A DNA stretch of 64,000 nt, taken from positions 152,658,605-152,722,604 of the forward strand of contig CM076846.1 in the NCBI GenBank assembly GCA_039519185.1. The letters run 5' to 3'. Both the position numbers and the translations under genes were made by a program. This DNA is from Astragalus membranaceus (taxonomy: Eukaryota; Streptophyta; Magnoliopsida; Fabales; Fabaceae). Below are positions 11,057 to 22,080 of this stretch, piece after piece. Positions within the stretch are counted from its first letter, which is position 1, and each line of letters starts with the position of its first letter. The notes under the pieces are model-generated. The model did no database searches. It was not told the DNA's origin and saw nothing but the letters and a program-made list of their open reading frames with translations.

Positions 11057-12127
11057 CCCCCAAACTTGAACCATTGCTCGTCCTCGAGTAATGACACTAT
11101 AAACAAACAACAATACCAGCAATTAGCTCAAATTAGAATCAATATTCAAATTAGTTTCCACAAGGCTCAAATTCTCAGACAAACACATTGAAGCACTCCC
11201 TGATAGATTTGGTCTCATGGTATTTACTTTATGAGTTTTAAAGAGTGTGTGCTTCTTGCCTTAGCTTTTAAAAGTTTTGAAACAACAAAAAGGAATGGGA
11301 ATTGGTTTCCCACTCAGAATTTCCTGACATAGAATTAATCATGCTTAGATCTTCCACTCAAATGTATATTTTTTTACGGAAGTTACACTTGAGCTCAAAG
11401 GAGTGCCTTGTTTTCCCAGTAGTCAATCCGTCTCAAAAGAGTACTACTAGTATTTCGCTAGTAACCTATGACCTCAAAGGGGGTGTTAAGCATTTTTTTT
11501 ATGCCAACACAGACATTTCTCCATTAATCAAGTGCAATGAGTGTCACCAAAGGAACTTATTTATATTTATCTTTCTCAAAATCGGGACAGCTTTGGTCAT
11601 TCTAAATATTGGCCTTTTCCTCCTACCTCTAAATGTTCTATTCTTTTATCCACTAAGCAAGGCTTGTGTAGCACTCAAGAGTTAGTCCCATCTTCCAAAA
11701 ATCTAGGGGCCTAACACATAATTTTAGATTTTCTCATTGAATTTATCCTTGTTTTCACAAAAAATCACTAAACATGCTCATTATATTGCTAAAAGCTGGT
11801 ACATAGACTTTACAAACATTTAACAAACAACACTTGACTCAAAACAACATTAAAAAAATCATGGTAGAGTTTGCCTCACCCCCAAACTTAATCTTTAGTA
11901 GTGTCCCCACTGTCTAGAAATACATTTTAAGAGCAAAAACAAATCTGCCAACACACACATAACAAAAACAGACGACAACAAAAAAAGCAACTGAAATAGC
12001 AACAAAGTGAGACAAGACAAACATACAGAAAATTGAAAACAAACAGGATAAACAGAAGAGGAATGCCTTTTCAGAAATTTCATTGTGATACATGGCTTTT
12101 CTTTTTGTCCTTACTGCATTTCTTTTT
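11057..12127 (-). mobile_element. Non-coding internal 3' region of the same older LTR retrotransposon
   Basis: A kilobase without convincing coding frames. It carries a second G-rich tract on the minus strand (complement of CACCCCCAAACTTAATC near 11878). This kind of long non-coding 3' region before the PPT is typical of Tat/Athila-like elements and of their non-autonomous derivatives. No protein domain is visible, so the family is not named. Confidence 0.45.
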
Positions 12128-13009
12128 TCAAAATTTACCACTGTGCAGAGTCTTCATGCTATTTTTGATGCTATACTGATGCTGAGACAGCACCAGTGCA
12201 AAATACTGCACAAGGCAAACTTGTTCTACACTACCAAACTTCCATTTATTTCCTGAAATTAAAAACAAACAACTAAAAGCAGAAAACATTGTTAGAACTT
12301 GGGTTGCCTTCAGAAGTATTAATTTATAGTCTTTAGCTAGACATGACCCTTCGTCACGAAAGTTGTGGTGGGCAATATGACACGAAGAAAATCTGTTAGT
12401 TGCAATTTTCCAAACCTGCTTTCCTAGGATTGCCAAATTGAAGCCATGGAATGACGAAAACTCGTCCCACCATATTCCTTCCTCATAGTAAGCTTCTCCC
12501 AACTCAGCCAATTAATGCCTTTAGGGTTACCTCTGTTCGATCCGCTCCAAAAAGAATTTAGTATGCACTCAAGTTCCTCCCCAGGTGAGGTGGGGAGCAT
12601 GAACGTGCTCATACAAAACGTTGGGATAGCCCGCGCCACTGATTTGTTCATTACTTATCTACCTGCTTTTGAAAGGTGCTTGCTTGGACAACCTATGATA
12701 CACTTCCAAACACGATCCCTGAGAAAACCAAAGAGTTTCTTTTTGTTCTTGCTAATCATGGATGGGAGACCCAGGTATCTATCGATGCCTAAGCATTCAG
12801 CAACTCCTAGTAAGTCTATGATTTGCCGTCTCATGTCATGACTTGTATTCTTGCTAAAAAAGATTTCAGACTTTTGCATGTTAATTGCCTGTCCAGATTC
12901 TCTTTCATAGGTACCTAGGATTTCCTTAATCTGACTGCTTTCATTCTCATTAGCCTTGCAAAATAGAAAACAGTCATCAACAAAAAGGTGTGGATGGATC
13001 CCCTCTGCA
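12128..13009 (-). pseudogene. L1-type LINE reverse transcriptase, C-terminal part (degenerate)
   Basis: Three overlapping frames (12655-13017, 12424-12651, 12128-12511) together give the palm and post-RT region of a plant L1 LINE. They include the catalytic block HLFVDDCFLFCKAN (an F-x-DD variant), YLGLPSMISKNKK, and a downstream block ending in GFNLAILGKQVWKI. Frameshifts and stops separate the pieces. The 5' part of the same RT continues at 15486, beyond an inserted solo LTR. Similarity fades below about 12390. Confidence 0.85.
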
Positions 13010-15485
13010 TGTAACACCCCAAAAATAATAAATTAATTTAATTAATTAATTAGATGAAATTGGGTGGTAGAAATAATAATATAATTATTATTTATTATTT
13101 ATTAAAGTGATTATAAGGATTTTAATTAATTAAGGAGTAGTATAGTAATTGGAGGTGGTGTTGAAAATAAGTTGGGCTTAAGCTGCGGGAAAGCCCGCAA
13201 TCCAAACCCACACATATTTAAAGTGAAAAATTAGGTTTTGGGGTTCATTTGAGAAAAGAAAGGAGAATTGCAAAATAGAGAGAGGAAAGGAGGGTGGGGG
13301 CGGCGCAAATCCCAAGGGGGGGAGGGGAGGTTTCGCGACTTCACAAGGGAGAAGAGGAGAGGAGGAGAGTTCGCGAATCAGGAGGAGGGAGGAGGCGCCA
13401 TTGTTGCTGAGGTTCTGTAGGTGACCTTCTCAAGGAAGTGGTGCTCTCCTAATCTAAGGTAAGGGTGAGCGTTTTCAATTATATATAATTGGGTATATGG
13501 TGGGTTGTATGGGGTTTAGATGTTGTGATGATTTTAGGGATGTGTATGTTATGATGGATGAAAGATTTGAATTATTGATGTTGATATGCGAATTGTATTA
13601 GGAGGTGAGGAGATGAATTTCGAATTCTTGGTGAATGTGGTGTGGTTAATTTCTATGTTTGGTGAATTGTTGGTGTTGGAAATGCAACTTTGATAAATTG
13701 GGTGATATGAGTATAATTGTTTGAATGACTCCAAGAAATTTAAAATAAACGATGTTGCTGTCCCTGGAATTAAAGTGCTGCTGTATGCTGTTTTGGTAAA
13801 AGAAATGTTGCTGTTTGTCCATTAAAATGTTGTTGTTTGCAGAAATTAAAGTGCTGCTGTATGTCAATTTCGAAATGTGCTGTTTGTCCATTAAAATGTT
13901 GCTGTTTGCAGAATTAAAGTGCTGCTGTATGTCAATTTCGAAATGTGCTGTTTGTCCATTAAAATGTTGCTGTTTGCAGAATTAAAGTGCTGCTGTATGT
14001 CAATTTCGAAATGTGCTGTTTGCCCATTAAAATGTTGCTGTTTGCAGAATTAAAGTGCTGCTGTATGTCAATTTTGAAATGTTGTTGTTTGTCATTTAAA
14101 TGTGTTGCTGTTTGCTGTTTTTATCAAATAAAAAAATGTGCTGTTTGTCAAATAAAAGTTTGCTGTTTATCAAATAAAAATTTGCTGTTTATCAAAATAA
14201 AAGGGGGTCATTTATCTAAATAAAAAGGTGCTGTCTTGCTGTTATTTTTTTTATATAAAAGAGTTGCTGTTTATGAAGGAAATGCGCTACTAATTTACAA
14301 AAGTAAAGCGCTGTTTTTGGGTGTAAAAAAATTGTGTTGTTTCCTTACCGCTGTTGCGCAAAATGGCCACTAATTTGATGCTGTTTTTGGACTCAAAAAA
14401 AATACCCCTGTTTTCCACACTGTTTTTCTCAAGTGTAGTTGTGATGTTGAAAATGAGATGTTTGTCCAAAAATTTAAACAAGTTGTACTCGAATTTTTTT
14501 TATATATATAGGTTGTCACTTGAATTGTTAACGCGTAGTTAATTAAATTTAAATGGCGTGTCACTTAAATTTTAAGGTATTGTTATTTAATATTTAAGGA
14601 CGTTGTTACTCTAATTTTTGGATGGGATGTTTATGAGAAAGATGTGATATTATTATGGTGGTTATGACGAGTACACTATATTAGTGTTTTTATGACGACA
14701 ATGACGAGTACTCCGGGCGAGTTGAAATTGGTGATTGCACATGTGTCCATAGTGTCTCATAGCATGTGCATATTATGACGAATAGGCTTCGGCCTCTTAT
14801 TGACGAAAACCAGTGACGATGTGCCCAAGTGGCTATTTATGACGAGTATGGTACCATCATGCATATGCCCAGGTGTGGGTTGCATTTTCATGCGCATACA
14901 TTTTCTTTGTTTATGGCTGGTGATGTGACGATGACTTTGGTTTTGTGTGTAACGACGATGAAGCTGATGATAATGATGATGTTGTGTGATAGGTTGCTCA
15001 TATACTCTACTGTATGCTTAATTATGTTTTGTTGAAAATTCTCACCCCTTCTGCTTGGAATGTTGCTCTATTGTGGCAACGCTGCAGGTAGCTGCGAGTG
15101 AAGGACATGCTGCCTTCCTATATAGCTATTGGGATGTCTGTCGAGTCGCTCTTTGATACCGTGACACCTAGGGGGCGTGATTTAAATTGTTGTTTTAAAT
15201 AATAAATCGTTTAATATTTTTATTGAAGGTGTGAGGCGTGTTTGAGTGGTATTTAGTGAGTATTGTTTTATTCCGCTGTGACTTAGCTCTTGGAGTTTAA
15301 TTTTTATGACGAGTGATGGTTAAAATTTTTATGACGATGATTGCGCAAATTTAATGAGTGCAAGTTGACGTTCTGTTGTTAATGACGACGTGGCATTTCC
15401 TTTCTATTAGTTAAATTAAATTTTGCGAAAAATTTTTACTCTGATAAGTGACGTGTAAAACATGGGGTAGAAAAGGGGTGTTACA
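13010..15485 (+). mobile_element. Solo LTR (2476 bp) inserted in the LINE
   Basis: It runs from TGTAACACCCC to GGGGTGTTACA, an 11 bp perfect inverted terminal repeat with TG...CA ends, and is flanked by CTGCA on both sides (13005-13009 and 15486-15490), a 5 bp target duplication. The LINE reading continues across it. A TATA-like CATATTTAAAG near 13203 with a purine-rich transcribed-looking segment after it suggests plus orientation. Internal genes and the second LTR are absent, as after LTR-LTR recombination. The long LTR would fit a Ty3/gypsy chromovirus-type family, but no coding region is left to prove it. Confidence 0.85.
13772..14125 (+). repeat. 68 bp tandem repeat inside the solo LTR
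   Basis: A unit beginning GTGCTGCTGTATGTCAATTT recurs at 13851, 13919, 13987 and 14055, exactly 68 bp apart, with a decayed copy before and shorter CTGTTTGTC/CTGTTTATC derivatives up to about 14280. It accounts for the 78-codon cysteine-rich frame here, which is not a gene. Confidence 0.9.
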
Positions 15486-15760
15486 CTGCACACCTGAACA
15501 CCTTGAATATCTCCTTTGGATTAAGGTCTTCTTAGAATTGTAGTAAGACTCTCCGCACAAATAATGAAGAGGTAAGGAGACAGTGGGTCCCCTTGCCCCA
15601 GCCCTCTCCTTGGTGTTATAGGACTTGTACGTTCTCCGTTAATCATCACTGAGTAATTAACTTTCTCTAAGCACATAGTCATCCACTAAATCGATCTGCT
15701 GTCGAAACCCATCCTACACATAATGCCCTTCAAAAATTCTTAATCCACCCTGTTATATCA
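15486..15760 (-). pseudogene. L1-type LINE reverse transcriptase, N-terminal continuation
   Basis: The minus strand encodes the conserved LINE RT block SPITPRRGLGQGDPLSPYLF followed by IICAESL, and before it VDxEFLKGIMCRMGFD, with stops and a frameshift. It directly precedes, in protein order, the fragment at 12128-13009, so both were one LINE before the solo LTR landed. Homology ends near 15760 where a CACTA-like terminus starts. Confidence 0.85.
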
Positions 15761-16095
15761 CTGCAAGAATAACGCGTATTACTGGAGGAATTTTCCGACG
15801 AATTTTTTCCGTCGGTAAGTTCCGAAGAAAATTTTGGACTTTCCGGTGGATTATTTCCGTCGGTAAGTTTCCGGCGGAAAATTTGGACTTTCCGGCGGTA
15901 ATCGTTTTCGTCGGATTTTCCAAAGAGAACGGGAATTCAAAATTCGAAAAAAAACCGCCGCTAAACATTTCCGGTGGATTTTCCAAAGTGGACGGGAATT
16001 CGGTGTTTTAAAAAACCACCGGTAAGTGCTTTTCTGGAGGATTCGTGGATGAGGTAGAATTACCGGCGAATTTTGTGAGGGAATTTTCCGCCGGA
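15759..16095. mobile_element. CACTA-like (En/Spm) terminal and subterminal region, partial
   Basis: It begins CACTGCAAGAATAACGCG, close to the CACTACAAGAA terminus of plant CACTA elements, and continues with clustered short motifs in both orientations (TTTCCGTCGGTAAGTT, TTTCCGGCGGAAA, ACCGGCG) as in subterminal transposase-binding regions. No matching far end with a 3 bp duplication was found, so it is a remnant or a divergent end. Confidence 0.5.
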
Positions 16096-18154
16096 AACGC
16101 CTATTAGCTCTATAAATTCGCACAACTTCCATTCACTCCTCATTCACCCATTTCTCTCATTTCCTCACTCATTCACTCCTCGTGTATGATGGTGTCAATT
16201 TAAGAGTATACAATTTCATTTAAACAAAGACTAGGAAAATCGTACTCCCACTTGGAGTATAAAGAAAGAATAAAATTCTAATTAACACTTTTAAATATTA
16301 ATTTGCTTCTAAAATTACCTTTTTCTATAATATAAAGGTAAAAACAAAAATTCATAATTAACACATTAAAAAAATTATGTATGTGTTTTGTAATAAGAAA
16401 AAAAGAGTTATTAGTTTCTTATAAAAGGATAAGATAGTCTTTTACTACTACTACAAGTTTTTCTTTTGGACTCAATTATAAACAAAATAATATTCAAACT
16501 TTATGAGTACCTTTTTTTGTTGCTTAGAATTGAATTTAAAGAGAGTACAAAGTACTCCATTTAATGGTGTCCAGTGATTTGTGTAAATTTGAACCAATCT
16601 AAACCGACCTATTTGGTTCGGACAATTTTTTATATTCGGGCTAAACCCAAACTAACCTAAAGTGTTGGAATATTATAAATTTTTTTTATATACTTTAAAA
16701 CTAATATTTTGATGTATGGTGCATGAACCCGATTTGAACTAACTCATCTAATATTGGTTTGGTTTGGTTCAGATTTTGAAAAATAAAATGTAAAATACGA
16801 ACCAACCCAACCCAACACCGAATAAATATAATCAGTTTGGAGAAACAAATTTGGACAAATACTATCCCTAAATTTCTATTCTTTGTACTTTTAACCAGTT
16901 TTTTTTGTAGTGTTGTCAGAACGTGACCGAACCAAACGGTTTAATTGGTTGAATCGGAAACCGCCAATCTAACGGGGCCCTTTTTTCCTCCATTAACGTC
17001 CAATCTTGTCGTTTTTTGCCACATCAACATTATGGTGGGACCCTTTTTTCCTCCATGAACGTCCAAAACTTTTTTTAAGAAAAATTAAATAAATATCTTA
17101 TACGAAATGCTCTACAGCCTGGAAATTGGAATAGTCTTCTCAGTCAAACTCAAGCAGTTATCATCCTTATCTCCTTCCCGTTTTTCGTTCTTTCTTTTAC
17201 CTTTTTTAATTAATCAACAATATTTTAACCGGAAAACAGAATTGTGGATCTCAGCGTTCCCTTTGTCCACATTAACTTCCACAACTTTATTTGTAAATTT
17301 ATTTTTTACGATATATTGAATTTGTGTTGTTTTTAATGTATTTTACTAATTAAAATTAACGAATATATTTTAAATAAAATATCTTTAGACAATAGTAAAA
17401 TTTATATTTCCTTGCTTAAATTATTAAATTTTTTTAGAGGGTTGGAGTGTGCATTAGGTGTGTATTTCAGTGAGGAAGAGATATCTTCAACAAAATAGAG
17501 AGAATATGTCTCATTTAAATATAGGCTACATCTAACTTGTGTTCAAGTAATAATATTTACATTTTTGTCAAAAAAAAAGTAATGATATTTACATAGTAGG
17601 AAATGTCATCAAAATAGCATTACATTAACAGAAAACAAGAATAACAACAACTTCCTTCAGAATATCAACATGACAATATGACATAAATCTTAAATTAGAA
17701 TACCATAACAATAATATGAGATAAAGGCTAAATCAAATTAACATGACACCGAGGATTGCTAATCAACATGACATAATAGCAACCTAATTCAGAATACCAG
17801 AACAACAATATGAGAACTTAATTCAGAATACCAGAATACCAAATCAATATGAACAATATACCATAATACCAAATCAGCATGGCACCAAGGATTGCAAATC
17901 AACATGGCATGACATCAACCTAATTTAGAATACCAAAACAACAAATTTTTTTTTGTTGACAATACCAAAACAACAATATGACAACTTAATTTTGGGTATA
18001 TTAGTAAGTTGTTGTTATGGTAACATGGCACCAAGGGCAAGGACGAAACAAGAATGAAGATGAATATAAATCGAAGATTAGTTGCAGCCTTTTCTTAAGA
18101 AAAAAAGAGTGTATTAATTTAGTCTCCTAAAATTCCATTTTGTCCCCTAAATTT
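16096..18154. other. AT-rich intergenic DNA with small repeats, no gene seen
   Basis: No coding frame of note. 16590-16830 contains GGTTCGG/AACCAACCC-type repeat words like those at 21190-21355. A short phrase (CCTTTTTTCCTCCAT) occurs twice near 16980 and 17041. From about 17620 to 18060 the words AATACCA, AACAACAATATGA and ATCAACATGACA recur irregularly, a decayed short-period repeat. Confidence 0.5.
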
Positions 18155-18166
18155 ACATGACAAGTG

Positions 18167-18308
18167 GCAATCCTAAGTAGGTAGCTCAGTTGGCGAGCTA
18201 AAGAATACCGAATGAGTCCTTCAAAGGAGTGCAAGAAGGAGGTCCCAAATTCAAGTCCTGGAAACTAACATTTCTCCCACCTCCACCAACATTGCCTATA
18301 AAAAAAAA
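18167..18308 (+). mobile_element. tRNA-derived SINE (142 bp)
   Basis: It has a box A-like start (GTAGCTCAGTTGGCGAGC), a box B-like element (AAATTCAAGTCC) and ends GCCTATA plus an A run. It is bounded by a 12 bp target duplication, ACATGACAAGTG, at 18155-18166 and 18309-18320. RNA polymerase III boxes, a 3' A tail and the variable-length duplication define a SINE. A second member of the same family lies at 26447-26586. Confidence 0.88.
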
Positions 18309-18320
18309 ACATGACAAGTG

Positions 18321-18818
18321 TGGCAGGTTGATGTGATTAGACGATTTTCAAATCGGCCCCCAACTTTTTACCAACCTGAACACCTCACAAATGAGTTAAC
18401 TTTTCATATACCAGGACGAAATAATAGCATTAAAAAGAGATATACCGTAGTTGGGAAAAGAATAATAAATATATTATTTTTTTAGAAGTAATAAATATAT
18501 CTAGATATTTATCAAAAGTCTTATATTTAAGGATAAGTAAAAAGCCAAAAATAACTTATAATTAGAGATGGAGGGAATAATATTTTCTATATTTATTTTA
18601 CTAAATCTTATTTAAAAATTTAATTTATGATCAAAATTACTTATAATGTCATTTATTTGCTAAAAAGGTTCTTCAACTTTTCATTTTCAATTAAGTTTTT
18701 ACTAGACTATCAATATACATGATTGAATTTTTTTAAAAAAAAATCCATAAATAGGATAGAAAAGTTTGTTTGTATTTTAAAATATTTTGTCACACCAAAT
18801 TTTGCTTATGTATGCTTC
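18321..18818. other. AT-rich intergenic stretch, nothing recognised
   Basis: About 500 bp of AT-rich DNA without frames, terminal repeats or RNA-like structure that could be recognised. Confidence 0.5.
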
Positions 18819-18826
18819 GTCCAGAA

Positions 18827-19094
18827 TAGGAATGGCAATGGGTACCCTATAGGCAGGGTACTATAATGCCCGTGCCCGAGCCCACACATGTATGGACAGG
18901 GCACTATAATGCCCGTCCCGGTACCTTTTGGGCACCAAGTGCCCATTAAAAAATATTAAAAATATTATAATTTCATTTAAAAAGTTATTAAATATTACAC
19001 GTGATAGCATATAGTGAATTAAATATTATACGAGATAGCATATAGTGAATTAAAAACCTCCAAACTATTTTAGTTTATATCTTTATACATGTAA

Positions 19095-19162
<68 letters not shown>

Positions 19163-19292
19163 ATGCGGGCCTGAAGCAGGCTGGGCACCATAGTACCCGT
19201 CCCCGCACCCGCGCCCATGTATGCGAGTAATTACCCACCTATTTATGGGTAATTTTTGTGGTATAATAACATGGACTCGATTGCCATCCCAA
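18827..19292. mobile_element. hAT-type MITE upstream of the MYB gene (466 bp)
   Basis: Ends are TAGGAATGGCAATGGGTACC and, inverted at the right, TTGGGATGGCAATCGAGTCC. They are flanked by 8 bp near-identical sites GTCCAGAA (18819-18826) and GTCTAGAA (19293-19300), the duplication length of hAT transposons. Both subterminal parts are GC-rich (GGGCAC, GCCCGT words). No transposase. It lies about 380 bp before the MYB start codon. Confidence 0.75.
19089..19160. repeat. (AT)n microsatellite, about 70 bp, inside the MITE
   Basis: An uninterrupted run of TA dinucleotides inside the hAT-type MITE. Length is likely to vary between individuals. Confidence 0.95.
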
Positions 19293-19504
19293 GTCTAGAA
19301 AAAATATGTAAAATGTGGGTTCATCGTAAACAAATGAAAAAGGAGTGATGAGTTGTGTAAGAGGAGGAAGCAAAAGGCGACGCGTGTCCAAATACAGCTG
19401 TATCCCAAATCCAAAGGCAACAACTTCCTAGGAACAATCGGTATTCATAGCCCCATGACCGACGCAGAAATCCCCAAAAACCTAACCTCCCAAACCGTTC
19501 CCCC

Positions 19505-19545
19505 TATTACGTAACATAACCCTCCTCACACATATAAAACCCAAC
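19505..19545 (+). promoter_or_regulatory. Core promoter of the MYB gene
   Basis: A TATA box (CATATAAAAC, 19531-19540) lies about 140 bp before the ATG, a normal distance allowing a CT/CA-rich 5' leader of roughly 110 nt. Upstream are a palindromic ACGT core (TTACGTAA near 19508) and ACGCGTGTCC near 19380, which resemble bZIP/ABRE-type sites. Stress or ABA control is plausible for this MYB subgroup but only inferred. Confidence 0.6.
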
Positions 19546-19674
19546 GCAAACCCACTCCATCAACTCAATGCTTCCTTTTCTTTTCTCCACCACAACACAA
19601 CATTTCATTTCCAAAACACCCTCTAACTAACCACCTAACCATAACAGAATTCTCAGTTATTTAACCACCGCACG

Positions 19675-20529
19675 ATGGCCGTAACCCGAAAAGATATAGA
19701 TCGGATCAAAGGCCCATGGAGCCCCGAAGAAGACGAGTCTCTCCAGAAGCTTGTAGAGTTACACGGGCCTAGAAACTGGTCACTCATCAGCAGAGCCATT
19801 CCGGGCCGATCCGGAAAATCTTGCAGACTCCGATGGTGTAACCAACTTTCACCTCAAGTGGAACATCGGGCCTTTACACCTGAAGAAGACGATATAATAG
19901 TACGAGCCCACGCCCGGTTCGGTAACAAATGGGCCACAATAGCCCGTCTCCTTTCCGGTCGTACCGATAACGCTATTAAAAACCACTGGAACTCTACCCT
20001 CAAGCGTAAGTGCTCTTCCATCTTCGCCGCCGATGATCCCGCCTATAGCCCTCAGCCGCTCAAGCGCTCCGTTAGCGCTGGTGCTCCGGGGAGTCCATCC
20101 GGCTCCGACGTTAGCGATTGCGATGCAACCGGCGCGTCTCCTTGCGTTTTCCGACCTGTGCTGGTGCGACCGGAAAGGGAAAGGGAGTCATCGGAGGAGG
20201 AGGACGGGCCTCCAACTTCGTTGTCGCTGTCTTTACCAGGTATAGAGTCTTCAAAAGTGTCGAATCGAACGACAACGGCGGCGGTGCCGATGAATGCTTT
20301 TCCGATAAGTGCTGTGGTGGCTCCGGTGGCGGCACAAGTGGCGCATGAGTTTGGAATAGGAGGGTTGAATTTGAATGGAGAGTTAATGGCGGTGATGCAT
20401 GAGATGATAAGGAATGAAGTGAGGAGTTACATGGAACAGCGTAATGGGATGTGTTTTCAAGGTGTGGATCATCATGGATTTAGGAACGTGTCTGTGAAGC
20501 CAATTGGGATTAGTAGGGTTGATTCCTAA
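19675..20529 (+). CDS. R2R3-MYB transcription factor, subgroup 22 (MYB44/70/73/77-like)
   Basis: An intact 284-residue, intronless frame, typical of this subgroup. R2 spans residues 12-60 with tryptophans 15, 35 and 54; R3 spans 64-111 with Phe67, Trp86 and Trp105, the usual replacement of the first R3 tryptophan. After the DNA-binding domain are the subgroup 22 motifs GSPSGSDVSD (139-148) and VFRPV (158-162), and an EAR-type LSLSL motif (183-187) that in relatives recruits co-repressors. A conserved C-terminal segment GELMAVMHEMIRNEVRSYME follows. Such proteins act in the nucleus in ABA, auxin and stress signalling. The start is the first Met and gives full length. Which member (44, 77, 70 or 73) it is cannot be settled by eye. 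Confidence 0.95.
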   Translation: MAVTRKDIDRIKGPWSPEEDESLQKLVELHGPRNWSLISRAIPGRSGKSCRLRWCNQLSPQVEHRAFTPEEDDIIVRAHARFGNKWATIARLLSGRTDNAIKNHWNSTLKRKCSSIFAADDPAYSPQPLKRSVSAGAPGSPSGSDVSDCDATGASPCVFRPVLVRPERERESSEEEDGPPTSLSLSLPGIESSKVSNRTTTAAVPMNAFPISAVVAPVAAQVAHEFGIGGLNLNGELMAVMHEMIRNEVRSYMEQRNGMCFQGVDHHGFRNVSVKPIGISRVDS

Positions 20530-21180
20530 TTTGGGAATTATTAGAACGTATTTAGTGTTAATTAACAAAAAATGGGGTTTGAAAAGTTTTTTTGCCTTTT
20601 CCTTTATGCAATAACTTTGGCCAATGTACAGTGGGAGAGAGAAGGTGAAAGTACCTGAGAAATGGAATTTCATTCGTTAAAATTGGTGAAACCAAAGCTT
20701 AGCATTACAAAAATCTGAATTTTCTATTTTGTTTAAAAGATGAAGAGGACTTAGATAAAAAAATCTTGAAGACAATAGTTGGATAAAGAATGGAATATCC
20801 TCAAAATTTTAATATTTGGGTTTAATTCATATTTTTTTCTTAATTGATCTTCTTATCAGTTCAAGCAAAATGCACATAAGTACTTGTTTTTTTTATCAAA
20901 TCAAATCGACAACTACATTACAATGTTAACAAAACAAAAGTAGGCCAGCAGTGTTTTCGCGTAGCGCCGCAGCCAAAACGGAATTGGTAGTTTCAAAGTA
21001 TTCTCGTAATAGGAAAAAATAAATTGGACCTGCGTGCGAGAGGTGCTAAAACATTAGAGCATAGTTGAAGCTACATATCATATTCATATAAAAAATAGAT
21101 TCATATCAGATTCATATCAAAAATTAGATTTTTTATACATTGCATATTCATATAAAAAAAGCTGTATTGTATATAATATA
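20530..21180. other. 3' flank of the MYB gene, no further gene seen
   Basis: The first ~150 bp are probably the MYB 3' UTR. The rest is AT-rich with short imperfect repeats (CATATTCATATAAAAAA words at 21080-21160). No clear polyadenylation signal was singled out. Confidence 0.45.
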
Positions 21181-21189
21181 TATGATTTT

Positions 21190-21355
21190 GCGGTTTGATT
21201 TGGTTCGGTTTCCGTAATCAAAACCGCGAACTGAACCAAACCGCGCGGTTCACTAATAATAAAAACCGAACAGAACCAATAGAAAGCGATTTTTTGCGGT
21301 TTTCGGTTTGGTTTGGTTCGGTTTGCGGTTTTCTATTGATTTGGTTCGGTACACA
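21190..21355. repeat. GGTTCGGTTTGGTT-type inverted repeat
   Basis: Words such as TTTGGTTCGGTTT and AACTGAACCAAACCGC occur in both orientations and can fold on themselves. This is a common plant MITE-like repeat end. No target duplication was identified, so borders are approximate. Confidence 0.5.
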
Positions 21356-21520
21356 TTCTGACACATTTCCATATTCTGCTTTGACTTCTCCCTCCCTGAC
21401 TTGGACATCGGAGTGTCTTTGCAGGTACAACCCGACTTGAGCTCTGCTCCCGACTTCACCATCAGACAGAGCGACCAAGCATCAAATCGACTTACCTCGA
21501 GACGATCAAGGTACAGATCA
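21356..21520 (+). repeat. Dispersed repeat copy 1 (inverted partner near 43570-43740)
   Basis: This segment, with CCCTCCCTGACTTGG, GTCTTTGCAGGTACAACCCG and GAGCTCTGCTCCCGACTTC, recurs as its reverse complement near 43575-43740. A related but more diverged copy is at 30600-30700. It may be an LTR or leader of an unidentified element. Confidence 0.7.
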
Positions 21521-21539
21521 GTCTCAGATACACATTCCT

Positions 21540-22080
21540 ATACCTTTTCCCTTCCCACACTTGTTCTTTCCTACCACACCAAAGGCTCCAAATAGAGGTA
21601 CACCAAGCTAGCTTGTCATCTCCTAGAAGCTGAGATAGCATCGAAAAAAACACATCCTTAAAATTGCTTTGGTCCGAAATGTCTTAAATGCATGAATCCA
21701 TCGCTTGAAAAAAACCAAGCATGCATCATACACCTTGGGCAAGCTTAACAATGAATGAAGAATTGAAGATGTGTGTTGTTGATTCCGCTACTGCATTACA
21801 AAAAAGCACATGAGGCATTCTGAATATTCAGACCACAGTGATTTAAGTTTGCATGAGTTGGCAAGCAATCATGACAAGATTAATTTATTCTTCACCTTTG
21901 GAGGTACCTTCAAATTTTGCAAATGTGTTGTATAAAGTAAATTTTGCAAGATTAATTTATAAGCTGCTTTAACAGAATAAATTATACAGTTTTCAGGCCA
22001 CCAAGTAAGAAAATCATTATCTATGACATCAAACAAAGGCATGTTCCTTATGACCGTGGCAAATGCTAAAGAAAACAATG
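21540..22080 (-). pseudogene. LINE C-terminal zf-RVT fragment (degenerate)
   Basis: The minus strand has a block WWPENCIIYSVKAAYKLI followed by LKVPPKVKN, the zinc-binding RT-associated domain of plant LINEs. Further down in shifted frames are pieces like DISDQSNF and a final low-similarity tail. Stops and frameshifts are frequent. No LINE 3' tail or duplication was found. Confidence 0.65.

Noticed and set aside
13987..14223. Cysteine-rich 78-codon frame
   Set aside because: It is the translation of the 68 bp tandem repeat in the solo LTR.
15759..16913. A complete CACTA element ending at TTTTTTTGTAGTG near 16913
   Set aside because: Flanking triplets differ (TAT versus TTG) and subterminal repeats are missing at that end.
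18167..18308. A tRNA gene
   Set aside because: The A-tail and the 12 bp duplication show a SINE.
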